Shown here piece by piece: positions 27,007 through 37,104 of a stretch of DNA of 64,000 nt. Under the pieces are notes generated by a model that had not been told where the DNA came from, did no database searches, and worked only from the letters and a program-made list of their open reading frames with translations. Each line of letters opens with the position of its first letter. The first letter of the stretch is position 1. Position numbers and translations under genes: made by a program. This DNA is from Glaciecola sp048820975 (GTDB taxonomy: Bacteria; Pseudomonadota; Gammaproteobacteria; Enterobacterales; Alteromonadaceae), in assembly GCF_048820975.1 (NCBI RefSeq), contig NZ_JBMEUF010000001.1:682001-746000 (forward strand), read 5' to 3'.

Positions 27007-27795
27007 ATGAGTGATGTGATTTTATCAATAGAAGGTGCATTGGCTAGGGTTACGCTTAATCGTCCCGATGTGCACAATGCATTTAACGAAGATGTTATAA
27101 ATAGCCTTATTGATTGCTTTGAGCGAGTGGCAATTGACGACAACATTAGAGTAATGGTTTTACAAAGTTCAGGAAAGTCATTCAGTGCAGGGGCAGATTT
27201 AAATTGGATGAAAAAAATGGCGTCTTATTCTGAAGCCGAAAACATGGCCGATGCTCAACGCCTAGCTTTGATGTTAAACAAGCTTTACAACTTACCAAAA
27301 CCAACGATTGCAAGAGTACAAGGCGCAGCCTATGGAGGTGCAGTGGGGCTTATTGCGTGTTGTGACATAGTAATAGCCAGCCGCTTGAGTAAATATTGCT
27401 TAAGTGAAGTCAAGTTAGGCCTTATTCCCGCAACTATTTCCCCATACCTTGTAAAAGCGATAGGCCCCCGCAACGCCAAGCATTTATTTATGACGGCACA
27501 AGTATTCTCAGCCAGAAGAGCAAGAAGAATTGGACTTATAAGTGAAGCGGTTAGCGAAGATGAATTAGATAGCCAAATAGAAGATGTTATTTCAGCTATA
27601 TTGAAAAATGGACCTTATGCGGTGGCACAAGCTAAAGCATTAGTAGATGAAGTAGAAAACCAAGAGATTGATGAAAAGCTAATGTGTCTTACAAGTAAGC
27701 ATATAGCCAAAATTAGAGTGTCTGAAGAAGGGCAAGAAGGTTTAAAAGCCTTTCTAGACAAGCGCCCAGCGAATTGGGTAGATTCTTATGATTAA
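27007..27795 (+). CDS. liuC: Methylglutaconyl-CoA hydratase
   Basis: Crotonase-superfamily enzyme of 262 residues that hydrates 3-methylglutaconyl-CoA to HMG-CoA. The oxyanion-hole segments SFSAGADLNWMKKM and VQGAAYGGAVGLIACCDIVI are visible, and SEVKLGLIPATISPYL follows. The order in the operon (liuB before, liuD after) fixes the substrate better than sequence alone, because hydratases are hard to separate by motif. It overlaps liuD by eight bases. Confidence 0.9.
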   Translation: MSDVILSIEGALARVTLNRPDVHNAFNEDVINSLIDCFERVAIDDNIRVMVLQSSGKSFSAGADLNWMKKMASYSEAENMADAQRLALMLNKLYNLPKPTIARVQGAAYGGAVGLIACCDIVIASRLSKYCLSEVKLGLIPATISPYLVKAIGPRNAKHLFMTAQVFSARRARRIGLISEAVSEDELDSQIEDVISAILKNGPYAVAQAKALVDEVENQEIDEKLMCLTSKHIAKIRVSEEGQEGLKAFLDKRPANWVDSYD

Positions 27796-29749
27796 TAAAA
27801 TACTTATTGCCAATAGAGGGGAAATAGCCTGCAGAATAATACGCACTGCAGCAAGGCTAAATATTAAAACGGTTGCCGTTTATTCCGAGGTTGATGCAAA
27901 CGCATTACATGTTCAAATGGCCGATGAAGCCATTTGTTTAGGCGAAGCCGCTGCATCCAAGAGCTATTTAAATACTGCATTAATTATTGAAAAAGCAATA
28001 CAATATAACGTTGATGCTATTCACCCTGGTTACGGTTTTTTATCTGAAAATGCAGAATTTGCGCAAGTTTGCCAAGAAAACAATGTTACATTTATAGGGC
28101 CATCGAGCGAAGCAATACAAGCGATGGGATCTAAATCTGCAGCAAAAACCATTATGGAAGCGGCTAATGTTCCTTTAGTGCCTGGTTATCATGGCAATGA
28201 ACAAAATCCTGGTTTCTTACATAAACAAGCACAAGCCATGGGGTATCCAGTACTGCTAAAAGCAGCAGCAGGTGGCGGTGGTAAGGGAATGCGTCAAGTA
28301 TGGAGTGACGAAGAATTCCATTCAGCCTTAATTAGTGCTAAACGTGAGTCCTTAAATAGTTTTGGCGATGACCACATGCTGGTTGAAAAGTATTTGACAC
28401 AACCTAGGCACATTGAAATTCAAATATTTTGTGATAATCATGGCAATGGTGTGTATTTATTTGAACGTGACTGCTCTATTCAACGTCGCCATCAAAAAGT
28501 AATAGAAGAAGCTCCTGCTCCCAATTTTCCGAGTAATGTTCGAACAGCCATGGGTGAAGCGGCACTAAAAGCGGCTCATGCAATCAACTATACCGGTGCA
28601 GGCACGGTAGAATTTCTATACGACACTGACGGTTCGTTTTATTTTATGGAAATGAACACCCGTTTACAGGTTGAACACCCTGTTACCGAATTTATCACGC
28701 AAGAAGATTTAGTTGAGTGGCAAATTATTGTTGCTAACGGCCTCCCCTTGCCGAAATCACAAACGCAGTTGAGTATTAGTGGGCATGCGTTTGAAGCGCG
28801 AATTTACGCAGAAGACCCAAACAATGAATTTCTGCCTTCAACCGGTAAAATAGAACATTTAATTACGCCTAAGATTTCACCATTCGTTAGAGTTGACACG
28901 GGTATTCAAACGGGTGACGAGGTAAGTATATTTTATGATCCAATGGTCGCTAAGTTGATTGTGTGGGGGGAAGATAGAAACAAAGCGCTATCGTTACTTA
29001 TAAACAGTTTACAACAATTTATGCTGTGCGGTATTACAAGCAACATCGACTACTTAATTAAATTGGCTCAAAGTGAACCCTTCGTTAATGCAGAATTATC
29101 AACTGATTACATTGAGCGCCATAACAAGCTAATAAACCTTGAGAAAGCCCCCCTACTGCCTGAGCAGCAAATTGCAATTTTAGGCATAATAAGCGCTCAA
29201 AATATTAGTGAAACCAACGAACTAAGTGGCTATAGAGTTAATCATGTTGTTAATAAAGCCTATGAATATACTTACAATCAAGAAACTTTCAGCTTTGAAG
29301 TGCAACAATTGGCACCTTGTTTATTTCAAACCAAGGTAAGCAAGGTGAGCTATACATTTGAGGTTGAAAAGCACGATTCACACATTACGATTATTACACC
29401 TGATAGCAAATTGACTTACGCTTACTATGAAAATAACAAGTGTATTTATTTACAAATACAGTCAGGAATGGTTTGTATTGAAAAAGCGAGTATAGATTTT
29501 GGCACAGCTGATGAATCAGCAAGTGCTGGCGATGTTGTAGCTCCCATGAATGGTAATGTGGTTAAGGTAATGGTCAGCCAGAACGAAAAAGTAAAAAAAG
29601 ACCAAGTACTTATTATTATAGAAGCTATGAAAATGGAGCATAGTTTAAAAGCCCCTTTCAGCGGTGTAGTAAAGGAATGCCGAGTTAACGCAGGTGACAC
29701 CGTTGAAGGCAATGAGCTATTACTGACTTTGCTAGCCAATGAGCAATAA
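27788..29749 (+). CDS. liuD: 3-methylcrotonyl-CoA carboxylase, alpha (biotin) subunit
   Basis: 653-residue biotin-dependent subunit. An N-terminal biotin carboxylase (start KILIANRGEIACRIIRTA, ATP-grasp KAAAGGGGKGMRQV, EMNTRLQVEHPVTE) is followed by the BT linker and a C-terminal biotinyl domain whose IIEAMKMEHSL carries the biotinylated lysine, Lys615. Both halves needed for MCC are in this window (liuB and liuD). It runs on from liuC with overlapping reading frames, implying translational coupling. Confidence 0.95.
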   Translation: MINKILIANRGEIACRIIRTAARLNIKTVAVYSEVDANALHVQMADEAICLGEAAASKSYLNTALIIEKAIQYNVDAIHPGYGFLSENAEFAQVCQENNVTFIGPSSEAIQAMGSKSAAKTIMEAANVPLVPGYHGNEQNPGFLHKQAQAMGYPVLLKAAAGGGGKGMRQVWSDEEFHSALISAKRESLNSFGDDHMLVEKYLTQPRHIEIQIFCDNHGNGVYLFERDCSIQRRHQKVIEEAPAPNFPSNVRTAMGEAALKAAHAINYTGAGTVEFLYDTDGSFYFMEMNTRLQVEHPVTEFITQEDLVEWQIIVANGLPLPKSQTQLSISGHAFEARIYAEDPNNEFLPSTGKIEHLITPKISPFVRVDTGIQTGDEVSIFYDPMVAKLIVWGEDRNKALSLLINSLQQFMLCGITSNIDYLIKLAQSEPFVNAELSTDYIERHNKLINLEKAPLLPEQQIAILGIISAQNISETNELSGYRVNHVVNKAYEYTYNQETFSFEVQQLAPCLFQTKVSKVSYTFEVEKHDSHITIITPDSKLTYAYYENNKCIYLQIQSGMVCIEKASIDFGTADESASAGDVVAPMNGNVVKVMVSQNEKVKKDQVLIIIEAMKMEHSLKAPFSGVVKECRVNAGDTVEGNELLLTLLANEQ

Positions 29750-29761
29750 GGCCCAACAACT

Positions 29762-30685
29762 ATGAAAAGCACCCTATTTGACGATATTCCTCACCAAGTT
29801 GAAGTAGTAGAAGTAGGCCCACGAGATGGCCTGCAAAATGAAAAGTCATTGCTAAGTGTGAATCAAAAAATTGACCTTATTAATCAACTTAGTGATTGCG
29901 GCTTTTCTCATATTGAATCAGGCAGTTTTGTTTCGGCTAAATGGGTACCGCAAATGAGTAGCTCTGCCGATGTTATGCGCGGAATAAAAAAATTCGATAA
30001 CATAGTATATAGCGCGCTAACACCTAATTTAAAAGGTTACCATGACGCCATAAATGCCAGTACAAAGCAGGTCGCTATTTTCGCTAGCGCATCACAAACA
30101 TTCTCTCAAAAGAATATTAATTGCAGTATTGAAGAGAGCCTCGTGAGATTCGAAGATGTGGTTCAGCAAGCCGTATCTGACAATATACCTGTTCGGGCAT
30201 ATGTTTCTTGTGTGTTAGGTTGCCCCTATGAAGGCACTATTGATAAGCAAGCGGTTTTAGATTTAAGTTTGCGTTTGCTTGAAATGGGGTGTTATGAGGT
30301 GTCGTTAGGTGACACCATAGGTGTAGGTACCCCGCTCAACACAAATAAATTGCTTAACTTGCTATTGTCGCGCATAAGCGCAACTCACTTAGCACTGCAT
30401 TGTCACGATACATATGGGCAAGCTTTAGCAAACGTACTTGTGGGATTACAGCAAGGCATTTCGAGTTTTGATAGTTCGGTAGCTGGCTTAGGTGGCTGCC
30501 CCTATGCGGCAGGTGCTTCAGGTAATCTTGCAAGCGAAGATTTAATTTATATGCTCCACGAAATGGGTGTTACAACCGGCGTTAACCTAACAAAATTAAT
30601 TAATGTGGGGAATAATATAAGCGAGATATTACAACGCCCTAATCAATCAAAAACGGGAAAAGCCTTGGCAGCAGGTAAACTGTAA
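29762..30685 (+). CDS. liuE: Hydroxymethylglutaryl-CoA lyase
   Basis: Cleaves HMG-CoA to acetyl-CoA and acetoacetate, the last step of leucine degradation. The 307-residue TIM barrel has VEVGPRDGLQNE (metal and substrate site), LALHCHDTYGQALAN with the metal-binding His-x-His pair, and the glycine-rich GLGGCPYAAGASGN with the lyase-specific cysteine. It is the last gene of the liu operon; 262 non-coding bases separate it from dps. Confidence 0.95.
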   Translation: MKSTLFDDIPHQVEVVEVGPRDGLQNEKSLLSVNQKIDLINQLSDCGFSHIESGSFVSAKWVPQMSSSADVMRGIKKFDNIVYSALTPNLKGYHDAINASTKQVAIFASASQTFSQKNINCSIEESLVRFEDVVQQAVSDNIPVRAYVSCVLGCPYEGTIDKQAVLDLSLRLLEMGCYEVSLGDTIGVGTPLNTNKLLNLLLSRISATHLALHCHDTYGQALANVLVGLQQGISSFDSSVAGLGGCPYAAGASGNLASEDLIYMLHEMGVTTGVNLTKLINVGNNISEILQRPNQSKTGKALAAGKL

Positions 30686-30947
30686 TTAGCGCACCTAAAA
30701 TATTTATTTTACTTGCGCTATTGAGCTTATGCCCTTTTGAGCTAAAACTATATTGAGTAAAAATTACACGGTATTGCATAAGTAATTCGTAGTATATAAC
30801 TTGTTGCTAAATTTACACAGTTACATAAATTTTTAAACCACTGTTTTTAATGGCTTTTTTAGATTTCATTGAAACGGCATGACGTTTGCTATTTTATATT
30901 CATAACTCACCACTAAATTTGTTTAAATATTAACAATAAGGAAAATT

Positions 30948-31457
30948 ATGAGTAATTTAAAAGTAGCTTCATTTACTGCACCAGGTCTTAAAAATGACAA
31001 GGCAGAGCAAACGATAAAATTTTTGGAACAACGAATGGTTGCGCTAATTGATTTACAGCTAACCTTAAAGCACATTCACTGGAACGTTGTAGGGGCTAAT
31101 TTTATTGGCGTACACGAAATGCTTGACCCACAAGTAGAATCAGTGAGAGAAATGACAGACACAATTGCGGAACGCATTGCTACATTAGGCGGAGTTCCGG
31201 TAGGTACGCCTAAATCAGTAGTTGAGCGTCGCACTTGGGAAGAATACAGCTTAGGTAAAGCACTTGTAAAAGATCATCTAAGCGCCCTAAACGCTGTTTA
31301 TGATGGTGTAAATGAAGACCACCGAAAAGCGATAGATGAAGTAAGTGAATTGGATCCAGTATCTGAAGATATGCTGACAAGTCAGCTTGCAGATTTAGAG
31401 CAATTCCAATGGTTTGTAAGAGCTCATCTTGAATCAGCTTCTGGTGATTTAAGCTAA
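30948..31457 (+). CDS. dps: Dps-type ferritin-like DNA-protection protein
   Basis: 169-residue four-helix-bundle protein that stores iron using hydrogen peroxide and shields DNA under starvation. The interfacial ferroxidase site is recognisable in LKHIHWNVVGANFIGVHEMLDPQVES (His, His, Asp, Glu) and in the following REMTDTIAERIATLGG. AAGGAAAA precedes the ATG, and an intrinsic terminator follows. It is monocistronic. I could not pick a definite OxyR or RpoS element in the 262-base upstream region. Confidence 0.93.
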   Translation: MSNLKVASFTAPGLKNDKAEQTIKFLEQRMVALIDLQLTLKHIHWNVVGANFIGVHEMLDPQVESVREMTDTIAERIATLGGVPVGTPKSVVERRTWEEYSLGKALVKDHLSALNAVYDGVNEDHRKAIDEVSELDPVSEDMLTSQLADLEQFQWFVRAHLESASGDLS

Positions 31458-31479
31458 CACCAATATTGATATTACATCG

Positions 31480-31513
31480 AAGCGCCTCGCACCCAGTGTT
31501 AGGCGCTTTTTTG
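31480..31513 (+). terminator. Intrinsic terminator after dps
   Basis: Arms AAGCGCCT and AGGCGCTT enclose a 13-base loop and are followed by five T residues. It lies 22 bases after the dps stop. Confidence 0.85.
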
Positions 31514-31683
31514 TTCCATCATGCCGTCTAATATTGTAAAAAGGCGTTATGAATTTGTGCATATCCAAATGGTTTCTCAAACAAGCTCTATAGAACGCCA
31601 TTAAATTTAAGTATGTGTTTGCTCATACTTACAAAGTACTTTAGTATAGAAATTGCTCATAACAATAACAAGAAGTTTACATT

Positions 31684-32928
31684 ATGGATAAAGTCAATAA
31701 CCGTTATATCAGTAATTTAACACGTGACACCTACGCCCTTGTGTTAGCAGGCGGCAGAGGTTCAAGACTTCACGAACTGACTAATTGGCGAGCGAAACCT
31801 GCATTGTATTTTGGTGGTAAATTTAGAATCATCGATTTTCCTCTCTCTAACTGTATTAATTCAGGTATTCGTAACGTAGGTGTCCTTACCCAATACAAAT
31901 CTCACTCTTTAATTCGGCATTTAGTAAGAGGATGGGGACATTTCAAAAAAGAGTTGGGTGAATCTATAGAAATACTTCCCGCTTCTCAGCGTTTTTCTGA
32001 AGACTGGTATCAAGGTACGGCTGATGCCGTGTATCAAAATATTGATATCATAAAGACGGAATTACCCAAATACGTAATGATATTGTCGGGCGACCACATT
32101 TATAGAATGGATTATGGGCCGATGTTGGCTCAACATGTTGAATCTGGCGCCAAAATGACAGTAAGTTGTATGTCAGTGCCTGTTGAACAAGCCCGTGGGG
32201 CTTTTGGCGTGATTGGTGTTGATGGCAACAATCAGGTCACCGGTTTCATTGAAAAGCCAAGTGAGCCAGAGACGCTGCCTCATGATCCAAGCCAATGTTT
32301 AGCTTCCATGGGAAATTATGTTTTTGATACCGAATTCTTAATTGAACAATTAGAGCAAGATTCTCAAAACCCGGGTTCTGATCATGACTTTGGTAAAGAT
32401 ATTATTCCCAGCATTATTGATAACCATAAAGTCTGTGCATTCGACTTTAAAAAGAGCGCTAAAAATCACTCATATTGGCGTGATGTAGGAACCTTAGATA
32501 GTTACTGGGAAGCCAATATGGAATTGGTCTCCCCTGTTCCAGAATTAAACCTATATGACAAGCGTTGGCCGATTTGGACGTATCAAGAACAACTCCCCCC
32601 AGCCAAATTTGTGTGGGAACACGAAAGCAGCCCAGGCGAAGCATTAAACTCGTTGGTGTCAGGCGGGTGTATAATTTCAGGCGCATCAGTTAAGCAGTCA
32701 ATTTGTTTTTCTAATGTTACGGTTAAATCAGCAAGTGTAGTAACAGAATCGGTTTTGTTACCAGAGGTAGAAATCGGTAAAAACTGCATAATTAAAAAGG
32801 CGATAATAGATAGAGGCTGCACTATTCCTGATGGCACTATTATTGGCGAAAACCATGAGAAAGATATTGAGCGTGGATTTAGAGTATCTGAAAATGGTGT
32901 CGTGTTAGTTACCTCAGAAATGCTCTAG
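31684..32928 (+). CDS. glgC: Glucose-1-phosphate adenylyltransferase
   Basis: Makes ADP-glucose for glycogen synthesis. The 414 residues have the nucleotidyltransferase N-domain (LVLAGGRGSRLHELT, WRAKPALYFGG, FPLSNCINSG, WYQGTADAVYQNI, SGDHIYRMDY) and a C-terminal left-handed beta-helix with hexapeptide-type repeats. No glgA, glgB or glgP gene is adjacent, so the rest of the glycogen pathway must be elsewhere or the ADP-glucose has another use. Confidence 0.94.
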   Translation: MDKVNNRYISNLTRDTYALVLAGGRGSRLHELTNWRAKPALYFGGKFRIIDFPLSNCINSGIRNVGVLTQYKSHSLIRHLVRGWGHFKKELGESIEILPASQRFSEDWYQGTADAVYQNIDIIKTELPKYVMILSGDHIYRMDYGPMLAQHVESGAKMTVSCMSVPVEQARGAFGVIGVDGNNQVTGFIEKPSEPETLPHDPSQCLASMGNYVFDTEFLIEQLEQDSQNPGSDHDFGKDIIPSIIDNHKVCAFDFKKSAKNHSYWRDVGTLDSYWEANMELVSPVPELNLYDKRWPIWTYQEQLPPAKFVWEHESSPGEALNSLVSGGCIISGASVKQSICFSNVTVKSASVVTESVLLPEVEIGKNCIIKKAIIDRGCTIPDGTIIGENHEKDIERGFRVSENGVVLVTSEML

Positions 32929-32946
32929 TTATTTTATATTTCTCTT

Positions 32947-32968
32947 TGCTTATTTGTTGAAATAAGCA
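32947..32968. repeat. Small inverted repeat between glgC and the hydrolase gene
   Basis: Nine-base arms TGCTTATTT and AAATAAGCA enclose a four-base loop. There is no T-run, so it is at best a weak terminator of two convergent genes. Confidence 0.4.
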
Positions 32969-33005
32969 TCGAGGAATGTAAATTGCCTCTACTAAGAAGT
33001 CTTAG

Positions 33006-33800
33006 TTACATACCTTTAAGAATCATATTTACTTTTTTAGCGAGTTCCACAGGCTTCTCCAGTGGGAACATATGGCCGCCAAAATCGAGCTCTAAATGTT
33101 CTATATCACTATTATTTTTCAAAAATGGATTACGTAAAACGGGTACGCATACATTGGTATTTTTGCCTGTAATTAAGGTACTCGGCACTTTAAGCTTGCC
33201 TTTGTAAGAAGGTAAATTGTGCGGAATTGTGCGAAATATATTAGCCTCTATTTCAACATTAAAATTCAGGGTCTTAACATTATTTGATTCGTCAATCACC
33301 GCATCAATATAGTCGTGTATGCAATCTGCATCAAAATCTTTAAATAATGCTTTACTTGAAAAATACTCAAACAAATTATGATGACTCGCCCACTTTTGGT
33401 TTCTTAATCGCGTAATGCCCGCTGGTGTTAACTTATCAATTAGCCTATTCGTTTTGGCGAAACGAAATAAATAACGAGATAAACCTGTAATTAATGGTGG
33501 ATCAAACATTATTAAACCAAAGAACAAATCAGGCCGCCTACACACAGCCATGTATGAAAGCACCGCACCGAAAGAATGACCAATGGCAATTACTTTGTCA
33601 TTTGTCTTGTTTTGCTCGATATAGTCAATCATCTCGTCAATCTGATTTTCCCAATTATCATTCAGCGGATACTGTGGGTCATGTGCGTATTTATCTTTCG
33701 CGATAATTGCGTAGTCAGGTGACAGGTGATTTAGGAATTTTTTATAGCTACCAGCAGGAAAACCGTTAGCGTGGGCAAAGTGAATAGTTTTGTTGGTCAC
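33006..33800 (-). CDS. Alpha/beta-fold hydrolase
   Basis: 264-residue hydrolase without a signal peptide. The nucleophile elbow is GHSFG in IAIGHSFGAVLSY. The oxyanion region is HFAHANGFPAGSY near the N-terminus, and the catalytic histidine is probably in FGGHMFPLEKP near the C-terminus. The HANGFPAG opening is typical of a group of small esterase/lipase-like hydrolases. The substrate is not predictable. Confidence 0.82.
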   Translation of the reverse strand: MTNKTIHFAHANGFPAGSYKKFLNHLSPDYAIIAKDKYAHDPQYPLNDNWENQIDEMIDYIEQNKTNDKVIAIGHSFGAVLSYMAVCRRPDLFFGLIMFDPPLITGLSRYLFRFAKTNRLIDKLTPAGITRLRNQKWASHHNLFEYFSSKALFKDFDADCIHDYIDAVIDESNNVKTLNFNVEIEANIFRTIPHNLPSYKGKLKVPSTLITGKNTNVCVPVLRNPFLKNNSDIEHLELDFGGHMFPLEKPVELAKKVNMILKGM

Positions 33801-33894
33801 TATTAGTTTGTCCTAGTGTTTGGATAATGAAGGAAAGCCAATAAGATTATCATGTAAGACGCGCCAAGGCGCGTCTTAATTACATAACTAATTG

Positions 33895-35202
33895 CTAAGC
33901 AGCCGCTTGCCTTTCCTCTGCAGCAGCCCAATCTTTCTCAATTTTCTTTGACGACCAAAAGAAAATAACAATTGAAAGTACATATGGAATCGTTAGCAAG
34001 GCTAGTGAAAAGCGCAAAGCTTCACCAGAACCCATGGTTTCTGAATACATGTTACTTATTATACCTATAAGCGTTGGCCCGCCACCTAGCGCAATAATAT
34101 TGAGTACAAAGAAGAATAAAGCGGTAGACATTGCCCTTGCGTTAACTGGTGCAAGTGTTTGTGCAATTGCGAAACAAGGTCCTAAATACATACCGCTGGT
34201 GAACAATAATACAGTGAGTAGTGCAATAGACACCCAAGCTGAGCCCACATAAAGTGACGCAACAAAGCATGGCACACCAATAATTAAGGCATAGGCCGGT
34301 AATAAAGCATAACCCCTGCGATTCTTTTTACCCCATTTATCAGCTATTACGCCACCTAACCATACGCCTAAGGCGTAAGCAGTACCATTAATTATACCAA
34401 ACGAAATAAGCAATTCTTGAATGCTGACTTCGCTGTGGATGCGAACATAAAAATCTATTATCCAAGTAGATATTGCATAATTGCCGAACGAACCGAATGA
34501 TATACCTAAGCACATGCCCCACCAAGTTGGTATCTTTAACAGTGTACGAATGGCTTCACCCAGTTTCATACTGCCAACGTTACCACTAGGCGCACTGGTT
34601 CTCTTAGGCTCTTTAACCGTAAACTTAAGTAACAAGGCTAATACGACCCCCGGGATACCCACCGCTAACATGACTGTTCGCCAATCGGTTGTTCCTCCTT
34701 GTAAAAAAAACGCTGCAGCAAAATATGCAGCCATTACGCCAAACGGAATGCCTAAGGAATAAATGGCGAGCGCTTTTGCTCGTTCGGTAGGTTTGTATAA
34801 ATCAGAAATCATGGAATGTGATGGAGGACTTCCGCCTGCTTCACCAATACCCACTCCTACTCTCGCAACCGCAAGTGACATAAAGCTTGTTGCAAAGCCC
34901 GACAAAGCAGTAAATCCACTCCACACTGTTAAGGAAATAGCGACTATATTAACGCGGCTGTATCTATCAGCAAGCCAAGCGATGGGAATGCCTACTACGG
35001 TATACAATAAGGCGAACGCGAAGCCCTTTAGCCAACCAAGTTGTGCATCGTCTAGACCTAAATCAGCTTTAATAAACGGAGATAAAATACCTATAATTTG
35101 ACGATCTACAAAGTTAAAAGCATATACAAGTGTTAGTATTAGTAAAACGTAGCGCCGATACGCGACGGAAGGTGCAGCTGTTACGGTGGAGTCGGTTTGC
35201 AT
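33895..35202 (-). CDS. MFS transporter, spinster-like
   Basis: 435-residue inner-membrane transporter with about 12 hydrophobic segments. The N-terminal FVDRQIIGILSPFIKADLGLDDAQLGWLKG and the loop AWLADRYSRVNIV (MFS motif A variant), and RVGVGIGEAGGSPPSHSMISDL in helix 4, are typical of the spinster/Spns-type MFS subgroup. The substrate is unknown. It is divergent from the thioesterase at 35389 and may share a promoter region with it. Confidence 0.85.
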   Translation of the reverse strand: MQTDSTVTAAPSVAYRRYVLLILTLVYAFNFVDRQIIGILSPFIKADLGLDDAQLGWLKGFAFALLYTVVGIPIAWLADRYSRVNIVAISLTVWSGFTALSGFATSFMSLAVARVGVGIGEAGGSPPSHSMISDLYKPTERAKALAIYSLGIPFGVMAAYFAAAFFLQGGTTDWRTVMLAVGIPGVVLALLLKFTVKEPKRTSAPSGNVGSMKLGEAIRTLLKIPTWWGMCLGISFGSFGNYAISTWIIDFYVRIHSEVSIQELLISFGIINGTAYALGVWLGGVIADKWGKKNRRGYALLPAYALIIGVPCFVASLYVGSAWVSIALLTVLLFTSGMYLGPCFAIAQTLAPVNARAMSTALFFFVLNIIALGGGPTLIGIISNMYSETMGSGEALRFSLALLTIPYVLSIVIFFWSSKKIEKDWAAAEERQAAA

Positions 35203-35388
35203 AAAATGGTAATCCTTTTAACAACATTTAGTCTTTACACTGATACATATGTTAATAGAACGCAAATTTATGTGAATTATTTGTTAATATATACCAAATG
35301 AATGATGCCTAAGTCCGCATATAGCTTGATTAACAACTACATTTAAACAACAATAGCACTACTCCGACCAGATGAGACTTTAGTTTAT

Positions 35389-36192
35389 ATGCATATAGAT
35401 GAATATTTGAGTGTAGCTCAATCTTTAAAAGACCAGCCTAATAACACCATGACCGTTAGCAAAGAATGGTCTCAAGGCCGCACTGTGTATGGAGGTTTAT
35501 CAGCCGGCATTTTATACGCTGCGGCTAAAGTGTACGTTGATAGCGCCCGCGTGTTACGTTCTATGACCACTAATTTTGTAGGCCCACTACTTTCAGAAAA
35601 AGCATTTGAAGTGAGTGTTGAAGTTGTCAGGGCGGGCAAAAATGTATCTCAACTTCAAGCAAGAGCAATTCAAGATGGCAAAATATGTGTAGTATCGCAG
35701 TTTTGCTTTGCAGAGAATCGCAGCTCTAAAATTGAAGTGCCAAATACCGAAACACACGGCCTTTCTATTCCCATCAAAGGCAATTTTATTCCACAAATTC
35801 CCAAGGTAACCCCTAAGTTTCTTAGACACTTTGACCTTTCGATACAAGATGGTGGCATTCCTTTTTCTGGTAAAAAGAATAGCCATTATTATGGCTGGAT
35901 GCGCTTTAAAAAGCCGCCTTTAACTATAACAGATGCTCACATTGTAAGCCTTATTGACGCATGGCCTCCTACCTTGCTTCAAATGCTTAAGTGGCCGGCA
36001 CCGGCTAGCACAGTCAGCTGGAATTTAGAGTTTATTCACCCTCATAGAGAGCTTAGTCCTACGGATTGGTTTGCTTATAAAGCGGATACTAGGCAGGCAG
36101 CAAATGGATATGGACATACTGAGGCCACCATATGGGATATTCACGGTGAAGTAATTGCTATTAGCAGACAAACCGTCGCTATATTTGATTAA
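35389..36192 (+). CDS. Acyl-CoA thioesterase-like protein (double hot-dog)
   Basis: 267-residue protein resembling TesB-like/4HBT_3 thioesterases: an N-terminal hot-dog with WSQGRTVYGGLSAGILYAAA and RSMTTNFVGPL, and a C-terminal hot-dog with HIVSLIDAWPPTLLQML and VSWNLEFIHP. Such enzymes hydrolyse acyl-CoA to free acid. The chain length is unknown. The neighbouring MFS carrier suggests export or import of a lipid-derived product, but this is only inference. Confidence 0.75.
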   Translation: MHIDEYLSVAQSLKDQPNNTMTVSKEWSQGRTVYGGLSAGILYAAAKVYVDSARVLRSMTTNFVGPLLSEKAFEVSVEVVRAGKNVSQLQARAIQDGKICVVSQFCFAENRSSKIEVPNTETHGLSIPIKGNFIPQIPKVTPKFLRHFDLSIQDGGIPFSGKKNSHYYGWMRFKKPPLTITDAHIVSLIDAWPPTLLQMLKWPAPASTVSWNLEFIHPHRELSPTDWFAYKADTRQAANGYGHTEATIWDIHGEVIAISRQTVAIFD

Positions 36193-36235
36193 TTTAGTGT
36201 GAAGTAAACCTTTATTAACCGCAATAAGGATGCGT

Positions 36236-37072
36236 TTATACTGACTGAACTCGGAAGATTGAACAGAGCGCTTCTAGTTCAGGCTTACAATGTTCAATTG
36301 CCTCATTAATAGTATCTAAATTTAACTGTAAGCTCGCATATAAGAATTCAGGAATGTCTTCCTCAATTCTGTATATGTCTGGGTAAGTTTCTACTACGGC
36401 TAAATTGTATGCTAGTTGAATAATTTGTGATTCAACAGTAACCGCGGGCGCATCATCATGGTGCTGCATAGCAACGGTTGAAACTAATGCATCAGGTATC
36501 AGCCAGCGTTGTAACAGCGACGCTGACACCTCTGCGTATGAAAAACCTAGTACAAGTTCTTGGGCTTGTTTAGGCAGGGTATTAGGTCTTAAACGATTGC
36601 ACTGCTTAATAACGGAAGGCGTAACGCGCAAAATAGCAAGCTCGCCTACGTTATGCAACAAGCCGCTTGTGTACATACGCGCCACATCTTTCTCTTTTAT
36701 TTTTTTTGCGAAAAAAACGCCATATAGCCCGCACAGTATACTTTGTTTCCAAAAGTTGTTTAGGTTGATGTATTTCTCGTGTTCTGGTCCAATAATATTT
36801 GTAATACCGAACACAAGCGCAAATTCGTAAACCGCTTTTACACCTATTACTTGAATAGCTTTTTCTAAAGATTCTATTTTACGTTCAAATCGAAAAATTG
36901 GACTGTTGGCATATTTTAATAAGTGAACCGCTAAACCAGGATCACCCGACACTACGCTAGCAATGTCTTTCATTGTAGAACCTTCTCTATCAAACAAAAT
37001 TCTGAGTTGATTCGCCGTTTCCGGCACCGCAAATAACTCCGTTGCTTTTTGCGCATATTCAATAGCGTTCAT
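36236..37072 (-). CDS. HDOD-domain signalling protein
   Basis: 278-residue HDOD protein. The domain fills most of the chain: MKDIASVVSGDPGLAVHLLKYANSPIFRF, then IESLEKAIQVIGVKAVYEFAL, LLHNVGELAILR and a C-terminal helix bundle. The family lacks the phosphohydrolase metal site and is used as a protein-protein module in bacterial signalling; no catalytic residues are expected. It is followed on the same strand by nothing in an operon and convergent to the thioesterase. Confidence 0.85.
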   Translation of the reverse strand: MNAIEYAQKATELFAVPETANQLRILFDREGSTMKDIASVVSGDPGLAVHLLKYANSPIFRFERKIESLEKAIQVIGVKAVYEFALVFGITNIIGPEHEKYINLNNFWKQSILCGLYGVFFAKKIKEKDVARMYTSGLLHNVGELAILRVTPSVIKQCNRLRPNTLPKQAQELVLGFSYAEVSASLLQRWLIPDALVSTVAMQHHDDAPAVTVESQIIQLAYNLAVVETYPDIYRIEEDIPEFLYASLQLNLDTINEAIEHCKPELEALCSIFRVQSV

Positions 37073-37104
37073 ATTGATAAATTAGCTCCTAACTTAACCA
37101 TTTA

